A stretch of 64,000 nt of DNA, from NCBI GenBank assembly GCA_037044905.1, contig JBAOKB010000058.1, forward strand, positions 1 through 64,000. Direction: 5' to 3'. This DNA comes from Hortaea werneckii (Eukaryota > Ascomycota > Dothideomycetes > Mycosphaerellales > Teratosphaeriaceae). Shown here piece after piece: positions 10,244 through 21,183 of the stretch. The first letter of the stretch is position 1; every line of letters begins with the position of its first letter. Both the position numbers and the translations under genes were made by a program. The notes beneath the pieces were generated by a model. The model was not told the DNA's origin and ran no database searches. It was given only the letters and a program-made list of their open reading frames with translations.

Positions 10244-11227
10244 ATGTCTCGTGCTGTTCGTGCTATTCGTGCGACACTTAATCGCCCGGAATCCCTCCAG
10301 CCAATCTTAGTCCTTCGTGTTTGTCGCCGACTTGCTAACTACCTGTCCTGCCAACCCACACTGCACCTAGAACGATGCCCATTCTCATCACGAGCTAGGA
10401 TGCAGGCATCCGAAGGCGTCGCGAGTGTCTCAACAATGCGTGAGTCACGATCGAATGTCGAACTATCGGGAGAGGGTACATCGAGCACTGCTCGCGGTAG
10501 TCGCCTCCGCCGCAACACTGCTGACCGGATCGAGGATCAACTGCGGAGCGACGGCCATCTTATCTGGGGGTTCGCTGCATATCGATGCACATACGGCGAT
10601 GACGCGGCGTGGGAGACGTGTCTTGATCGCCTAAATGAGACCATTCGTAACTCTATGCGCTTTTGGAACGGTCTCGAGCTGCTTGAACCCGATCGCTTCA
10701 GACTCACACTGTTCGATGACGAGCGCAGACTCGACGGCGCAAGTGCGCAGGTTGTACGGCAACACTTCCGGGACTGGCGATTGAATGCGGTTCATCAAGA
10801 GCAAGGCTCCCAAAAAGAGATCGAAGCACGAGGCGGGAGCTCCGATTTCCTCGATTTCAAGAAGTCAGTGCGCTACAGGTTCTGCATCCAGATCGACGAA
10901 GCCGCCTTACAAAGCATCGTCTCGCACGAAGGCGAAGACCGCCTCCGTAAAGCCTGGGTGAATTTGATTGAGGGGGATTGGGACGCAAGTGCGGCGGCCG
11001 CCCAGCGAGAACAAGACAAGATGGCACATGTGGAGGAGGGTTTGGACCCCGAGGACCTTGACAATGATGAGCCCAGGTTTCCCGAGATTGACGGGTGCAC
11101 CGAGGAGAATGTGGGATTGATGCGCGTGCATTATATGGATCTAATCCCGGCGATCTACTCTCTTCTAAGAAACCCGTATGCGCTTGATTATATGTACGTA
11201 AGGCCACCAGATCTAGCGCAGACCTGA
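10244..11227 (+). CDS. Lineage-specific hypothetical protein
   Basis: This 327-residue open frame has no intron and no signal peptide or membrane segment. It contains a motif (about residues 105-118, YRCTYGDDAAW) that I recognise from large families of uncharacterised Pezizomycotina proteins of 250-350 residues, often found in accessory and subtelomeric regions. The C-terminal half is acidic (repeated ED pairs) and ends with a predicted helical segment. An in-frame ATG at 10400 is an alternative start that would remove 52 residues. The gene begins about 90 bp from the RIP-exhausted block yet has normal base composition, so RIP did not spread into it. Its function is unknown. Confidence 0.7.
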   Translation: MSRAVRAIRATLNRPESLQPILVLRVCRRLANYLSCQPTLHLERCPFSSRARMQASEGVASVSTMRESRSNVELSGEGTSSTARGSRLRRNTADRIEDQLRSDGHLIWGFAAYRCTYGDDAAWETCLDRLNETIRNSMRFWNGLELLEPDRFRLTLFDDERRLDGASAQVVRQHFRDWRLNAVHQEQGSQKEIEARGGSSDFLDFKKSVRYRFCIQIDEAALQSIVSHEGEDRLRKAWVNLIEGDWDASAAAAQREQDKMAHVEEGLDPEDLDNDEPRFPEIDGCTEENVGLMRVHYMDLIPAIYSLLRNPYALDYMYVRPPDLAQT

Positions 11228-11659
11228 ATGCTTGATTTGAAATAGTTCTGGCACAATGGAGCGATACATATTACAGCCCCATATAGAACAGCAACCCCAT
11301 CTCCCTTACGAGTGGCTAAATCTTCGCTCAGACGTCGAAACGACGTTGCACTATCGAAATTCCCACCACCTGTAACTAGACTTTTCATGAAGATTATCCC
11401 ACCCGCAATGCGGGTCCCGCAACAGACGGCCCATCGACATGTCGCACTTTTTACTACTCGGTTGCTCAAATTTTGCATTCCGTGGGAATTCTGGGTCTGT
11501 GCCTAGATAGTCGAACGCTTTGCTGACATTTTGCCAAGGACAAACCAATACATCTGAGCATTGGCACAGCCGCGCTGAACTGGTTTATTACTAAGTTGAT
11601 ATGCACACTGGCTATGTGCATACGTCGCACGTGTTTAAGAGATGTCGGCCTTTGGCGTG
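11228..11659. other. Intergenic, nothing recognised
   Basis: This is 432 bp between the 3' end of the hypothetical gene and the 3' end of the chitinase pseudogene, which converge here. No gene, RNA or repeat was seen. Confidence 0.6.
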
Positions 11660-13740
11660 TTACTTTCCTGAGGCATGCGCATGTGCGTGCCTGTGGCTGA
11701 CACGGTTGAGGTGTGGCGCCACATCCTCCGCAAGCTCCGTTACTACCTCTTGCATCGACCGCTCCCACACTTCGAGGTCAACTTCCTCTGGAGGCAAGTC
11801 CCAGATAACCTCCATATTTCTGTACGGCTCGAAATCTAGATCTCTCTTACTGCCGCCCGGTGCCGGCAACAATGGAATCTGCGGCAAAGCCGGCATAACC
11901 ATCTTCTCAATATTCGTCGCAGACTCACCCAACTGAGCCATCACTACGGCGGTATGCTTCAAGGCTGGGAGCCCCGCGTCGACAACGGCCCGATTGTGTT
12001 GCTGGATAAGCTGTAGAGATTCTTGCAAGGCCTCATAGGCCCAATCCTGCCCCCTGCGGCTGATGTAGACGGAGAAGTCGGCAAGCCAGGCATCCCACCA
12101 GTTGACCAAAGTTTGGTGACCGGTTGCTTGCTCGATGTTCAGAAGTTGGGTGCGCATTTGTTCGTTGACTGCGAGCCAAGCTGCGGTGGCATGCTTAATG
12201 TATTCGAAGACAGCAAATCCCTATGCATCTTGTTAATTTCGACAGAAAAGGCGACGGGGATCCACGCTTTTTGTCCACCACCCGGGAAGACTCACAATTT
12301 TAATGGTAGACAGCAGCTCGTCAGCTGCTTGGGGTGTATCTGTCCTAACAAGTGCGGTCGCTTTTTCCCTGATTTTCCCCATTTCCACCGGGTCGTGGCC
12401 CTGCATCAAGTGGCCTTTAGCAATGTTGACACCCTTTTCCAGCAAATTGAACGGTTGTCTGAAGCCGTAAGCACCGAGGCATGTCAAGATCCGCCCATTG
12501 ATCGTTTCCGGCTTCGGCCCTTTGTTCGAACCGATGCGTGGCAGTTTCTTGAGAAGAGGGTTCACAACGTTCCATCGGTCGAAAGATGACTGTCCGATCG
12601 GAACGAGCTGAGCGCGCTTACCGGTAGGCAAGTAACTAGAGAACATGGATATTACGAAGCTCCCGGCGATGACTTGTTTCTGCTTGGTTGTCAGCGTATT
12701 TCACGCAATCGCTGGGTGGCCCTGTCTCACGTCAAGGATGTGTTCTGTATCCAGACCATTAAGGCCGATACGTTCTGGATTTTCGAGAGGCACTTTGATG
12801 GCTTTGATGGCCGGTCCAATGCAGTATTCTTTCGTAACGCGAAACGCAAACGGAATAACCTTCAACGCTAAACTGTTGTACAGTTGTGTAGGCCCCGGGT
12901 AGCGCACCGATGTGACGATCAGGTTTTTCAGACCTCCCTCGCCAACATTGAATGCTTTCTTGTGACCTCGCTTGTACAGGGCTTCTTCGGGAGACTCTGT
13001 CTCGCTGCGCCGGGGGAGATTAGGCGAATCATCCTCGTCTAAGTCGCAAAAGCCCGGTATGGCATCGCATATATCGGTAGAGCAAGTTGCAGGCTTCGTT
13101 TCGAGCTGAATTTGTCCGATCTTGCAACAGGCGGCCTTGTCACGGCCCCATCCGCAAGCCCATCTCTTAGTCCTGGGGTCGCCATAGAGGTCTCTGGCGA
13201 CTTCGAGCTCATCAGGGTCGCAATGCGCGTTCGTACAGTCCCCACCATCGCCTACCCACTTACATTTGCTAATCGGTGCGGGATCGGGGCAGCAATAGGT
13301 CTTGTAGTTTCCAAACCAGAAGTCGTCATAGTACTAGAACATTCCCTGTTTGTTAGAAGGGCACCTGCCGCCACAAGAAGTCAAAGAGCAGTCTTTTGTG
13401 AGAGCCTTAAGGTCCGGCGCCACGCAACAAAAAGATTTGTAACCTCTTCTGCATTTTTCCGTGTTACCATCGTTGGTAAAGCCACCATCCCAAGACGAGC
13501 GAACACCAGCTACGTTGATCTTCCCTTCGTGACACTGACCGCTGCAATCGCTACCGAGACCGCCCGTATGGTCACCTCGCCACCGGCAGCTAGTGGGCGC
13601 GCCGTTAGTAGGACAACAGATCGGCTTGCCGTAGTGATGATTCTGTTTCCCGCATCCGGCGTCGTCCTAGCCGACCACAGTGTTACCGGAGCCGCAGGCG
13701 ATCATTTTTGCAGGCTATCAGGTCTGTGTATCGTAAGTTA
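11660..13740 (-). pseudogene. 3' half of a subgroup-C chitinase, broken
   Basis: One minus-strand frame stays coherent from about 13,740 to the terminal TAA at 11660-11662. It encodes the long Cys-rich region and C-terminal tail that follow the GH18 catalytic domain in killer-toxin-like (subgroup C) fungal chitinases: Cys-pair motifs such as FCCVAP, YKTYCCPDP and AACCKIG, and a later Trp-rich segment. The signal peptide, chitin-binding and LysM modules and GH18 domain are all missing. In-frame stops are seen at 13718-13720, 13715-13717, 13667-13669, 13334-13336, 12701-12703, 12233-12235 and a TAG shortly after. The reading frame itself is kept, so the damage is nonsense substitution plus 5' loss. 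It cannot make an active enzyme. Confidence 0.88.
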
Positions 13741-13809
13741 CACCCGTGCTACCCGCAGACGGGACCGAGACAATGTCTAGGTGGCGAATGTTCTACATGC
13801 TAATCATGA

Positions 13810-16117
13810 TCACCTGACAGTGCTCCTGGAGGTACCGTTGGAGCTTCCACCAACCTCAGTGTTTCTACTGGCGCATCCAGTGCAGTTCCCGGTCCGACGA
13901 ACTCTTTTCCTGAAACCAAAGAATGTGGCGGGTGGTACACTGTAGGTCGACCTCGTCAGCGCCTCATTTTGAGCTGCCGAATGCATTTAAGAGTTAAAGC
14001 CTAACGATTGAGCAGGTACAAGCCGGGGACGACTGCGCCAAGCTCTCTGTGGCGTTTTCGATGACCATCTCTGATTTTTTGCTCCTGAACCCGGAGATAT
14101 ACACAAATTGCACTAATTTGCTCCTCGGTGTCTCCTACTGTGTATTTCCAGTCGGTGACATCGCTTCGTACTCGGGATTTGAAGCACCAACAACGCTGTC
14201 CATCACTGTTTCCCCCGCAACATTCTCCTCAGTCGACACAGCCGTGCCGTCAGCCACAAATCACCCAGATCTAGACTTCGTCTTTCAAAACCTGCCCAAG
14301 GCACCTGGGACGATAGACGACTGTACGTTTCACGCAGATCACAATGATAATACGAGAGACGCCGATTCGAACTCGTGCACTGCTGTGGCGAGCGCTTGGG
14401 ACATTGAACTTGAGGACTTGCTCGACTGGAACCCCAGTCTCTCGACAGATCAGGAAGCATGCGCGACCCAGCCTGGCCGCAGCTATTGTGTCCGGAAGTC
14501 GACCTAAGTCGTGTATGCTCCGACTGGCGACGAGTGCATTGCGGTCAATGCTACTGAGATCCCAGAAGGCACCAATGCTGACTGCGCCTGCTTTACCGAA
14601 GTTTCTGGCTATGAAGGGACTGTGGGTTTGGACTGCAAATCCATTGTTGATGATTCCTCGATCACGTTAGTCGTGCTCCAAGACCTTAACCCCTGGCTAG
14701 CATCAGATTGCGACAACGCGCTTTTCGCTGGCTTGGGCGAATGGGATCACCGTGCCGTATGCATTGGGACGAACGCTACAAGCTCAAGCAGCTCCACCCG
14801 CTCTTCGTCATCAGGTTCCAAGACTACTAAGGCAATGGGTATTTCCCCTACACTTTCAATCTTCCAGACCATGCTTACATGTGTGCAGGTCCAACCCGGA
14901 CTGGCACGCCGGCCGGCTGCCGCCGATTTTTCACTGCACAGTCAGGTGACGGCTGTGCTGCTATCGAAGAGATATTTGACATCACGTTTGCACAGCTCTA
15001 CAAGTCCGAGTAGTAAGTCCCGCAGTGGGCTTCTGTTGACGCAGCTCACGGTTCACTGACTCTAGAATTTAGTCGGCGAAGATTGTGCGAATCTCTGGCT
15101 CGGGTATGTCTGAAGCTTACCTTCAACAATGATAATAAGAGACGAAACTGACATACACTTAGATACGCATACTGCGTCGACGCATCGATATCTGCAACAA
15201 CAACGTCAAGTCCGACTGGATCTACTCCGTCCGTCATAACGCCGACGCCAACTCAAGAAGGAATGACGAAAAGCTGCAACGACTTCTACAAAGTTAAGAG
15301 CGGGGACGGTTGCTACGACATTGCTTCCCATTACGGAATTTCGCTGGAGGACTTTTACACCTATAATCCTGCTGTTGGAGACGATTGCTCCACGCTCTAT
15401 CCCGACAATTATGTCTGCGTTGGCGTAACAAGCAGCGGATCCTGCAAAATCGATGTGAAGTTCAACACTGCCCACTCTACCGAATGGGGCGGAAGTGTAT
15501 GGGCCGTAGGCTCGATTCCAGAACTGGGCAGTTGGGACGTCAACGAGGCATTAATGCTAACCGGAAGCTCAGGTGCAGACGGCTCGACTAACTGGCAGGC
15601 TACGGCCGAGCTGCCTGCAGACACGCAAGTCAGTTACAAGTTTGTCAAAGTGCAGACCGACGGCACGCTTGTATGGGAACAGGATCCAAACCGGTCCTTC
15701 CTCACATCAAGCTGCGGCGGATCCGCGATGCAAGAAGGTGGCTCATGGCAAGGTGGTTCTGCTGGCTCTACGGCTCCGAGCACCACTAGTCCTATCGTCC
15801 CAACCTGCACCTCGCTGGATGTCGTCTTCGAGGTACTCGCTCAAACGACGTATGGGGAGTCAGTGTATGTCATCGGCTCTGTTCCTGCTCTTGGCGAATG
15901 GAGCATTGATGCCGCCGTCGGGCTGGCTGCCGATCAGTACACCCAGGCGAGACCTCTCTGGCGGGGAATCATTAGTCTGGCTGTTGGGCAGGATGTGCAA
16001 TTCAAGTTCATTAAAACCAACTTGGATGGAACTTTTACTTGGGAAGCCGATCCTAACAGGAAAGTGAGAGTACCTACCGATTGTAGCGCTACTCCTACGC
16101 AGAGTGGAGCTTTTTAG
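13810..16117 (+). pseudogene. 5'-truncated LysM / CBM20 protein, broken
   Basis: Exons inferred from frame and GT-AG signals: 13810-13941, 14016-14838, 14889-15012, 15073-15103 and 15163-16117. They encode several LysM repeats (GDDC..., GDGC..., WNP-type cores) that bind chitin oligomers, then two CBM20 starch-binding-type domains at the C-terminus (VYVIGSVPALGEW and a similar VWAVGSIPELGSW). The frame meets a TGA at 13807-13809 with no start codon, so the signal peptide and N-terminus are gone. An in-frame TAA lies at 14505-14507, and a LysM core near 15004 lacks its conserved Trp-Asn with a frame jump. It diverges from the adjacent chitinase remnant, a pairing known for subgroup-C chitinases. 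The 285-codon last exon is still open. Confidence 0.82.
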
Positions 16118-16507
16118 CAATAGATGTAACGATAGACGATAGATTCAAGAACGTACTCTATGTTACAATCAAGCTATGCCAACGACACGCGATGCGAAAG
16201 AAAGGGCGATGCTTTGGCTATCGCGATCTCGTTCCCCAATGATGGTACTGGCCCGGTCGAGATGCAGGCTAGGAGGCGGCACGCGCTCATCGTTCAAACT
16301 TTCACCCACCTAAAATGTCGTCAATGGCGGGCTTCTGGCACCTGCAACGCCACTGCGTTTTACGAGACGATGCATACTAATATGAATTGTGTTCGCATGT
16401 CGACGAAGCTCGCCTGCGTGTTCGACGTGGTCGCTCCAGCAGCTCGCCAAGTTTCGCAAGACTTGTATAGGGCCACGGTCTGATTTGGAGAGTGGACAGT
16501 TGCAGAG
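16118..16507. other. Intergenic, presumed aquaporin promoter
   Basis: This is 390 bp between the LysM remnant and the aquaporin start. A 107-codon frame at 16160-16483 has no recognisable features and is not counted as a gene. Confidence 0.5.
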
Positions 16508-17962
16508 ATGAATATCAACGTACGTCTTCTCACTAGTGCACAGCAAAACACAAAGCAATACGGAATACAGAATAGCTAACGGTGATCGATGCCCAGGCAC
16601 CTCTGCAAGGCGCTGCTATCGCCCTCCCTTTCACAAAAGCTGCCGATCCCACGAACCGCGCGGAACTCGAAGACAACCATGTCGCGCTACGCATCCCTCT
16701 CGCCCACAAGATCCCGGACGATGTCCGCAATCACTTCGTGGCCATGTGCGGCGAGTACGTCGGCACAACGTTGTTTCTATTCTTTGCGCTTGCAGGCACG
16801 CAAGTGGCAAACAATATCCCTTCATCATCTGGCCAGACCGTGGAAGAGATTGGCAGCAATCCGCAGCAGTTGCAGTATATCGCCCTTAGCTTTGGCTTCT
16901 CCCTCGCTGTCAACGCATGGGTCTTCTTCCGCATTTCAGGTGGATTATTCAACCCGGCTGTCACCGTCGGCATGTGCATTGTAAGAGGCAGAGCCGTTCT
17001 CCTGCTCGGAGCAGGCTTGTGTAACGGAATGTTTTGCTGATACAAGACAAACAGATTGGCGCCCTGCCCTATCTCCGAGGCGTACTCCTTTTCGCTTCTC
17101 AGATCCTGGGTGGCATGACAGCAGCAGCTTTAGTCGCATGCATGTTTCCCGGCCCGCTCACGGTACAGACAACCCTCGGCGGCGGCACGTCTATCGTTCA
17201 AGGTCTCTTTATTGAGATGCTGCTTACCGCCGAATTGGTCTTTACCATTTTCATGCTTGCCGCGGAGAAGCATAAAGGCACCTTCATTGCGCCTGTCGGA
17301 ATCGGTCTGTCCCTGTTTGTCGCCGAGCTGGTCGGGGTCTACTTCACAGGCGGCAGCCTGAACCCAGCTCGGAGCTTTGGACCTTGTGTCGTCAACCGCC
17401 AGTTCAATGGCTACCATTGGAGTAAGCATCCCCCTTTCAACGAATTCGTCAACGGCAACGACCAACACAGAGTGGCTAACAAGCTTACCAAGTCTACTGG
17501 GTCGGCCCTATACTCGGCTCGATCGTGGCAGCGGGATTCTACAAATTCATCAAGATTCTCGAATACGAGACTGCGAACCCAAACCAAGATGCAGCAGAGC
17601 GTACCACGACAGAGAAGAAGCAAGTAGCTACTGGCGAATATCAAGCCCCGCATTCAGGGATGTCGCCGCTTTCTTCCGCTACATCGCGCACCAGTCATAC
17701 GTATGGCGATTTTGCGGACCGTACAGAGCAGGCGCACAGCCAGCGGCAGCATAGGCCTCAGGGCCCTGTGCGGGCTGCGAGCAGTGCGGTGCAATCGCCA
17801 GCCATGGGGACAGCGGATGATGCTTTCGCCGGGCTTTCTGATGGTGGAATGCACGCAGGGCAGAACACGTCGGCTAGTGAGGCAACGCAGAGTCCTGGGA
17901 TGGTGGTCAGTGATGGGATGATAGTGCGGCGACTAGGACGTGGCGCAAGCTATGCTGCCTAA
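16508..17962 (+). CDS. Aquaporin (MIP family)
   Basis: Exons 16508-16519, 16597-16980, 17055-17421 and 17493-17962 give 410 residues. The start is inferred: the long frame has no ATG at its 5' end, but ATG 16508 followed by four codons, a GTACGT donor, a CTAAC branch site and a CAG acceptor joins it in phase. The protein forms a plasma- or vacuolar-membrane channel for water or small solutes. Both pore motifs are visible, FNPAVTVG in the first half and LNPARSFGP in the second, with six hydrophobic segments. The N-terminus is about 40 residues. The cytoplasmic C-terminus is long (about 130 residues), Ser/Gln-rich and probably disordered, longer than in most orthodox aquaporins. The second motif lacks the Asp typical of glycerol facilitators, so water transport is more likely. 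Confidence 0.92.
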
Positions 17963-18300
17963 GCAGCGGCTAGTAGCATGCCTCCTTGTTCTACTGCCAT
18001 ATCTCGGATCGTAATGCCCTTGCGTTCTGCTTTTGTGAACTTGTATATTCCGTGAATAGCCAAGACAGCTTCTAATCTTGCGGGCCTTTCCTTCATGCTA
18101 TACGATATCCAGTATTGATCTCGCAGATGCAACACACATATGGCATAGGCCGAGGGCACGGTATGGCCGCCGAAGACAGCGTATGGTATGTGCAATTGTG
18201 AAACTAGACTTGCGGATTTCAAGATCACCGGGACGAGATGGATACCCGGCACTTGCAAGGAGAGGAAGAGACCGCAATTGCCACGGGATTGACAAGCCAA
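17959..18300 (-). other. Possible 3' exon of an unrecognised gene
   Basis: An open minus-strand stretch of about 113 codons lacks an ATG at its upstream edge. It encodes a plausible folded segment with IPYAVFGGH, vaguely like the start of a nucleotidyltransferase fold. No upstream exon could be identified before the DUF1772 gene. It overlaps the last four bases of the aquaporin gene on the other strand. It may be chance. Confidence 0.25.
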
Positions 18301-18372
18301 GAATTACACTCTTATACACAATCCTCACTGTCTTGTATCGTACATCGCAAATGGTGTTTCCGCTCTAATCAT

Positions 18373-18870
18373 CTAAGCAATGGTCGCCCTGACGCTGTAA
18401 ACGCCAGCGACGAAAGCCAAAGCTGCCCGAACGTAGTTCTGTCGCACCCACTTGATGAGCAGCTGTCTTGCCTCAAGTGTCGCTGTTGCCTTTTCCTGCA
18501 GGGCCTTGCTCTCCGAGATCTCAAGCAGACGAACGATGTTGGATCGACGCATGACCAATGGCGTCCAGGCGATCAAGGCTACGAGAGAGCCTGCCGCAGT
18601 GGCCCAAAGATTGCGCTGGGCGGGAACCTTCCATGCGAGGTATGCCGTTGCGGCGAGAGAAAGGATGTTGCCGGGCACGACGAACTTGGCGCCGCTCTGG
18701 TAAATGTCCTTGATAGCAGGTGTGCTGACTTCGGCGGGTTGGTCGTAGAGCGCGGGTACAGCGTTCTGGGAGAAAGCGTAGGAGTAGCCGGCGAGAGCAA
18801 ATGGTAGAGGCACAGCGACGAGCTTCGCAGCTTGGAACAGCTGACGGGAGTCGAGGATGGAGGTCGACAT
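18373..18870 (-). CDS. DUF1772 membrane protein
   Basis: This intronless 165-residue protein has about four hydrophobic segments (roughly residues 15-32, 62-80, 90-108 and 148-163) and the length and layout of the DUF1772 family. That family includes anthrone-oxygenase-type proteins of polyketide pathways as well as many housekeeping paralogues of unknown role. No polyketide synthase lies nearby, so a biosynthetic function is not supported here. A conserved Asn-type motif usual in anthrone oxygenases was not clearly seen. The start ATG at 18870 is the first in frame. Confidence 0.75.
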   Translation of the reverse strand: MSTSILDSRQLFQAAKLVAVPLPFALAGYSYAFSQNAVPALYDQPAEVSTPAIKDIYQSGAKFVVPGNILSLAATAYLAWKVPAQRNLWATAAGSLVALIAWTPLVMRRSNIVRLLEISESKALQEKATATLEARQLLIKWVRQNYVRAALAFVAGVYSVRATIA

Positions 18871-19410
18871 GATGGGCGATTGTGTGTTGGATTGGCGTCG
18901 ATTGAATGTGCAGTGAGGATGGTCTTGTGGATGTATTGTCGAACGTGGTTCACGACTTCGGAGACCACCACCTACCTCGTTGACTTCAAGACTACGGACC
19001 GTTACAGTTAATGCTTACTTGATGATGCCGCTCCTGAACGAGCCGTTGCCGACCGGTTCCGAATTTGGAGGATGAGCTAATGCTGTACGATACATAGTAC
19101 GTGAGATTTGGCCCAAGCTTGCAGACGGTGACCTTCACTTGCAAGTTGCTACTGTATCTACCTCCTTTTTGCCATCGCTGCGGTCAAACACATGCAGTCT
19201 TTTCAACCAGGCTCTGCGTATTGCACTGTCCCTAGGACCCGACTCGCTCGCTGCTCAGCAGGGCGAAGACCGTTCCGACCATTACGCTCATTACGGTAAT
19301 GCGCTAGGCGTAACGGTTAGCTCCCACCCACAGTATTCCACTCTTCGTTGTCAAAGGGGAACTGAATTGTCCACTGCCTTCTCTGTGCTTTCTCTATAAC
19401 GGGCAACATC
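18871..19410. other. Divergent promoter region
   Basis: This is 540 bp between two divergently transcribed genes (DUF1772 on minus, paraoxonase-like on plus). No gene, RNA or repeat was found in it. Confidence 0.5.
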
Positions 19411-20628
19411 ATGGCAGGAACCATGCTCAAGTTCGGTGTACCGCTGATAGTCGTAGCTGCAGTCCTCTACCAAGTCGTCCTCAAAGATGCTCTCTTCGTC
19501 GCACTTGGTGTGGGCCGCACCCTTCAGCCCATCTCAGACTTTCCATACCAGTGCCGGCAAATCCGAGATCCAATTCTGCAAGCATGCGAGGACATGTGGC
19601 TATCCGAGACATCGCGACAGCTCTTTCTGGCTTGCTCGGACCCTTTTGCACGAAAGCAATGGTTGCCCAACGTCGGCAGATTAAATGCGTCTGGCCGCGC
19701 CCTTGACGATGCCATCATTGCAATGGAGATTGATAACCCTAAAGGCGAGAGTTACGAGTATCGAATTGTGCAGACCAACAACTTTCACGGTGTCAACGGG
19801 GATGGAAGTCTCCATCTTGTCGGCTTCACTGGCGTAGACAGTTCGGCAGGTGTCAACTTCTTCGTCGTCAACAACCGCCCGTCTGTACACCCAATCACAG
19901 GCGAACTCTTGGACAATGCAGAAGTTGGCGCCAACAGCACAGTCGAACGCTTTGTTTTGGCGCCGCCAGACGCCACAGAAATGAAGCATCTCCAGACTTT
20001 TGCCCATGAAAATCTCGCCACGCCGAATCGTGTTGCAGCTATGGGCAAGAACGCATTCTACGTAACAAATGATCATGGCCCGCACAAAACAGGCCGAAGC
20101 CACCAGTTGAGTCCTGTCGTCGGGACTGGAGACGTCAGCTACTGCACTACAGCTCGGGGGTGCCGCACTGTCGCTGACGGACTCACCTTTCCCAACGGTC
20201 TCATCCGAGATCCGAAGAATGGCTACGTCTACGTCCCCAGTAGCGGCAAAGGTGGGATCCACGTCTACAAGACCAAGCGCATGGATCCTGGTTTGGACTT
20301 CGTAGAGCACATTCCCATCCCCTATCCCATCGACAACCTCAGCCAGGATAGCGAAGGAGACATCTACATTGCGGCGCTCTCTGACCTCACGACGATGATG
20401 GAGGCTATGGAAGATCCTCTGAACAAGAATCCGCCCAGTACGGTCTTGCGGCTCAGACAGACGGAGAGCGAGAGCGGCGAGAAACAATGGAAGTGGGAGA
20501 AGGTCTTGGAAGATGCCAAGGGTGAGGTATTGCCTGGGACAACTACGGCGGTACACGATGCGAAGACAGGCAGGATCTTCTTGAGCGGTGTTGCTTCGCC
20601 ATTCATAACGGTATGCGAGAAGAAATAA
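19411..20628 (+). CDS. Paraoxonase/arylesterase-family protein
   Basis: This intronless 405-residue protein has an N-terminal hydrophobic anchor (about residues 7-30), as in serum paraoxonases, followed by a six-bladed propeller-type sequence. Landmarks resemble the calcium-binding and catalytic segments of the family: HGVNGDGSLHLVGF, LATPNRVAAMGKNAFYVTNDHG (the Asn and Asp positions that hold Ca2+) and LTFPNGLIRDPKNGYVYVPSS. Enzymes of this family hydrolyse lactones and aryl esters. In fungi the natural substrate is unknown; lactone detoxification is a reasonable guess. The length matches the usual 350-420 residues. The gene is likely secretory-pathway membrane-anchored. Confidence 0.85.
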   Translation: MAGTMLKFGVPLIVVAAVLYQVVLKDALFVALGVGRTLQPISDFPYQCRQIRDPILQACEDMWLSETSRQLFLACSDPFARKQWLPNVGRLNASGRALDDAIIAMEIDNPKGESYEYRIVQTNNFHGVNGDGSLHLVGFTGVDSSAGVNFFVVNNRPSVHPITGELLDNAEVGANSTVERFVLAPPDATEMKHLQTFAHENLATPNRVAAMGKNAFYVTNDHGPHKTGRSHQLSPVVGTGDVSYCTTARGCRTVADGLTFPNGLIRDPKNGYVYVPSSGKGGIHVYKTKRMDPGLDFVEHIPIPYPIDNLSQDSEGDIYIAALSDLTTMMEAMEDPLNKNPPSTVLRLRQTESESGEKQWKWEKVLEDAKGEVLPGTTTAVHDAKTGRIFLSGVASPFITVCEKK

Positions 20629-20838
20629 GTCTCTGCTTCTCCGACGGGATTGTAAGTCGGTGGCAGGAGAAAACTGAGACCATCTTGGAGATCGATCGCC
20701 TGGCCTAGCAGCGTTTACGCAGACATGTCTCATGTTCTCAAACAGGACATTGAGACAAAGGACTTATCTTGGTTACCCGGACTTTCCAAGGCACTCCTGA
20801 ACATGTAGAGACATTGGAATTATATCTTCAACAATCCC

Positions 20839-21183
20839 ATGCAATCTCACCAGCTATCTCATCCTCTCTGCAAAGAAACCCCAAATCCAAAAGACCCGTC
20901 GTCTGAATCTGCATCACCCCGCCAAACAAGTACTGCAACAGTAACTTCATCAATGGCTCCAACCAGCTCTCATCCCAATCAACACGACCACACTCAACAG
21001 GACCAAATGCGCATCCTCGACTCATCGCCATACGTCGAGCAACTCCGACGTCTAGGACACGATCTACTGAAAGAGAACAGCAGACTTTGTGCCCGCATAA
21101 GGGCCCTTGAGAAGGCGTTGGACGACGAGAAGGCAATTGGGATGATCCTGAAAGCGACGAGGAGAGCCAAAAGGCGGCATTAA
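20839..21183 (+). CDS. Small basic coiled-coil protein, hypothetical
   Basis: A 114-residue frame has a Ser/Thr/Pro-rich N-terminal half. The helical C-terminal half (about residues 60-114) is heptad-like (LRRLGHDLLKENSRLCARI) and ends in a basic cluster, resembling a short leucine zipper. No family is recognised. A longer frame on the opposite strand overlaps it but looks unlike protein. Moderate chance of being real. Confidence 0.4.
   Translation: MQSHQLSHPLCKETPNPKDPSSESASPRQTSTATVTSSMAPTSSHPNQHDHTQQDQMRILDSSPYVEQLRRLGHDLLKENSRLCARIRALEKALDDEKAIGMILKATRRAKRRH

Noticed and set aside
13112..13780. 222-codon plus-strand frame
   Set aside because: Antisense of the chitinase remnant, whose Cys-rich family sequence on the minus strand explains the region.
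16160..16483. 107-codon frame upstream of the aquaporin
   Set aside because: No domain, signal or homology seen; consistent with chance.
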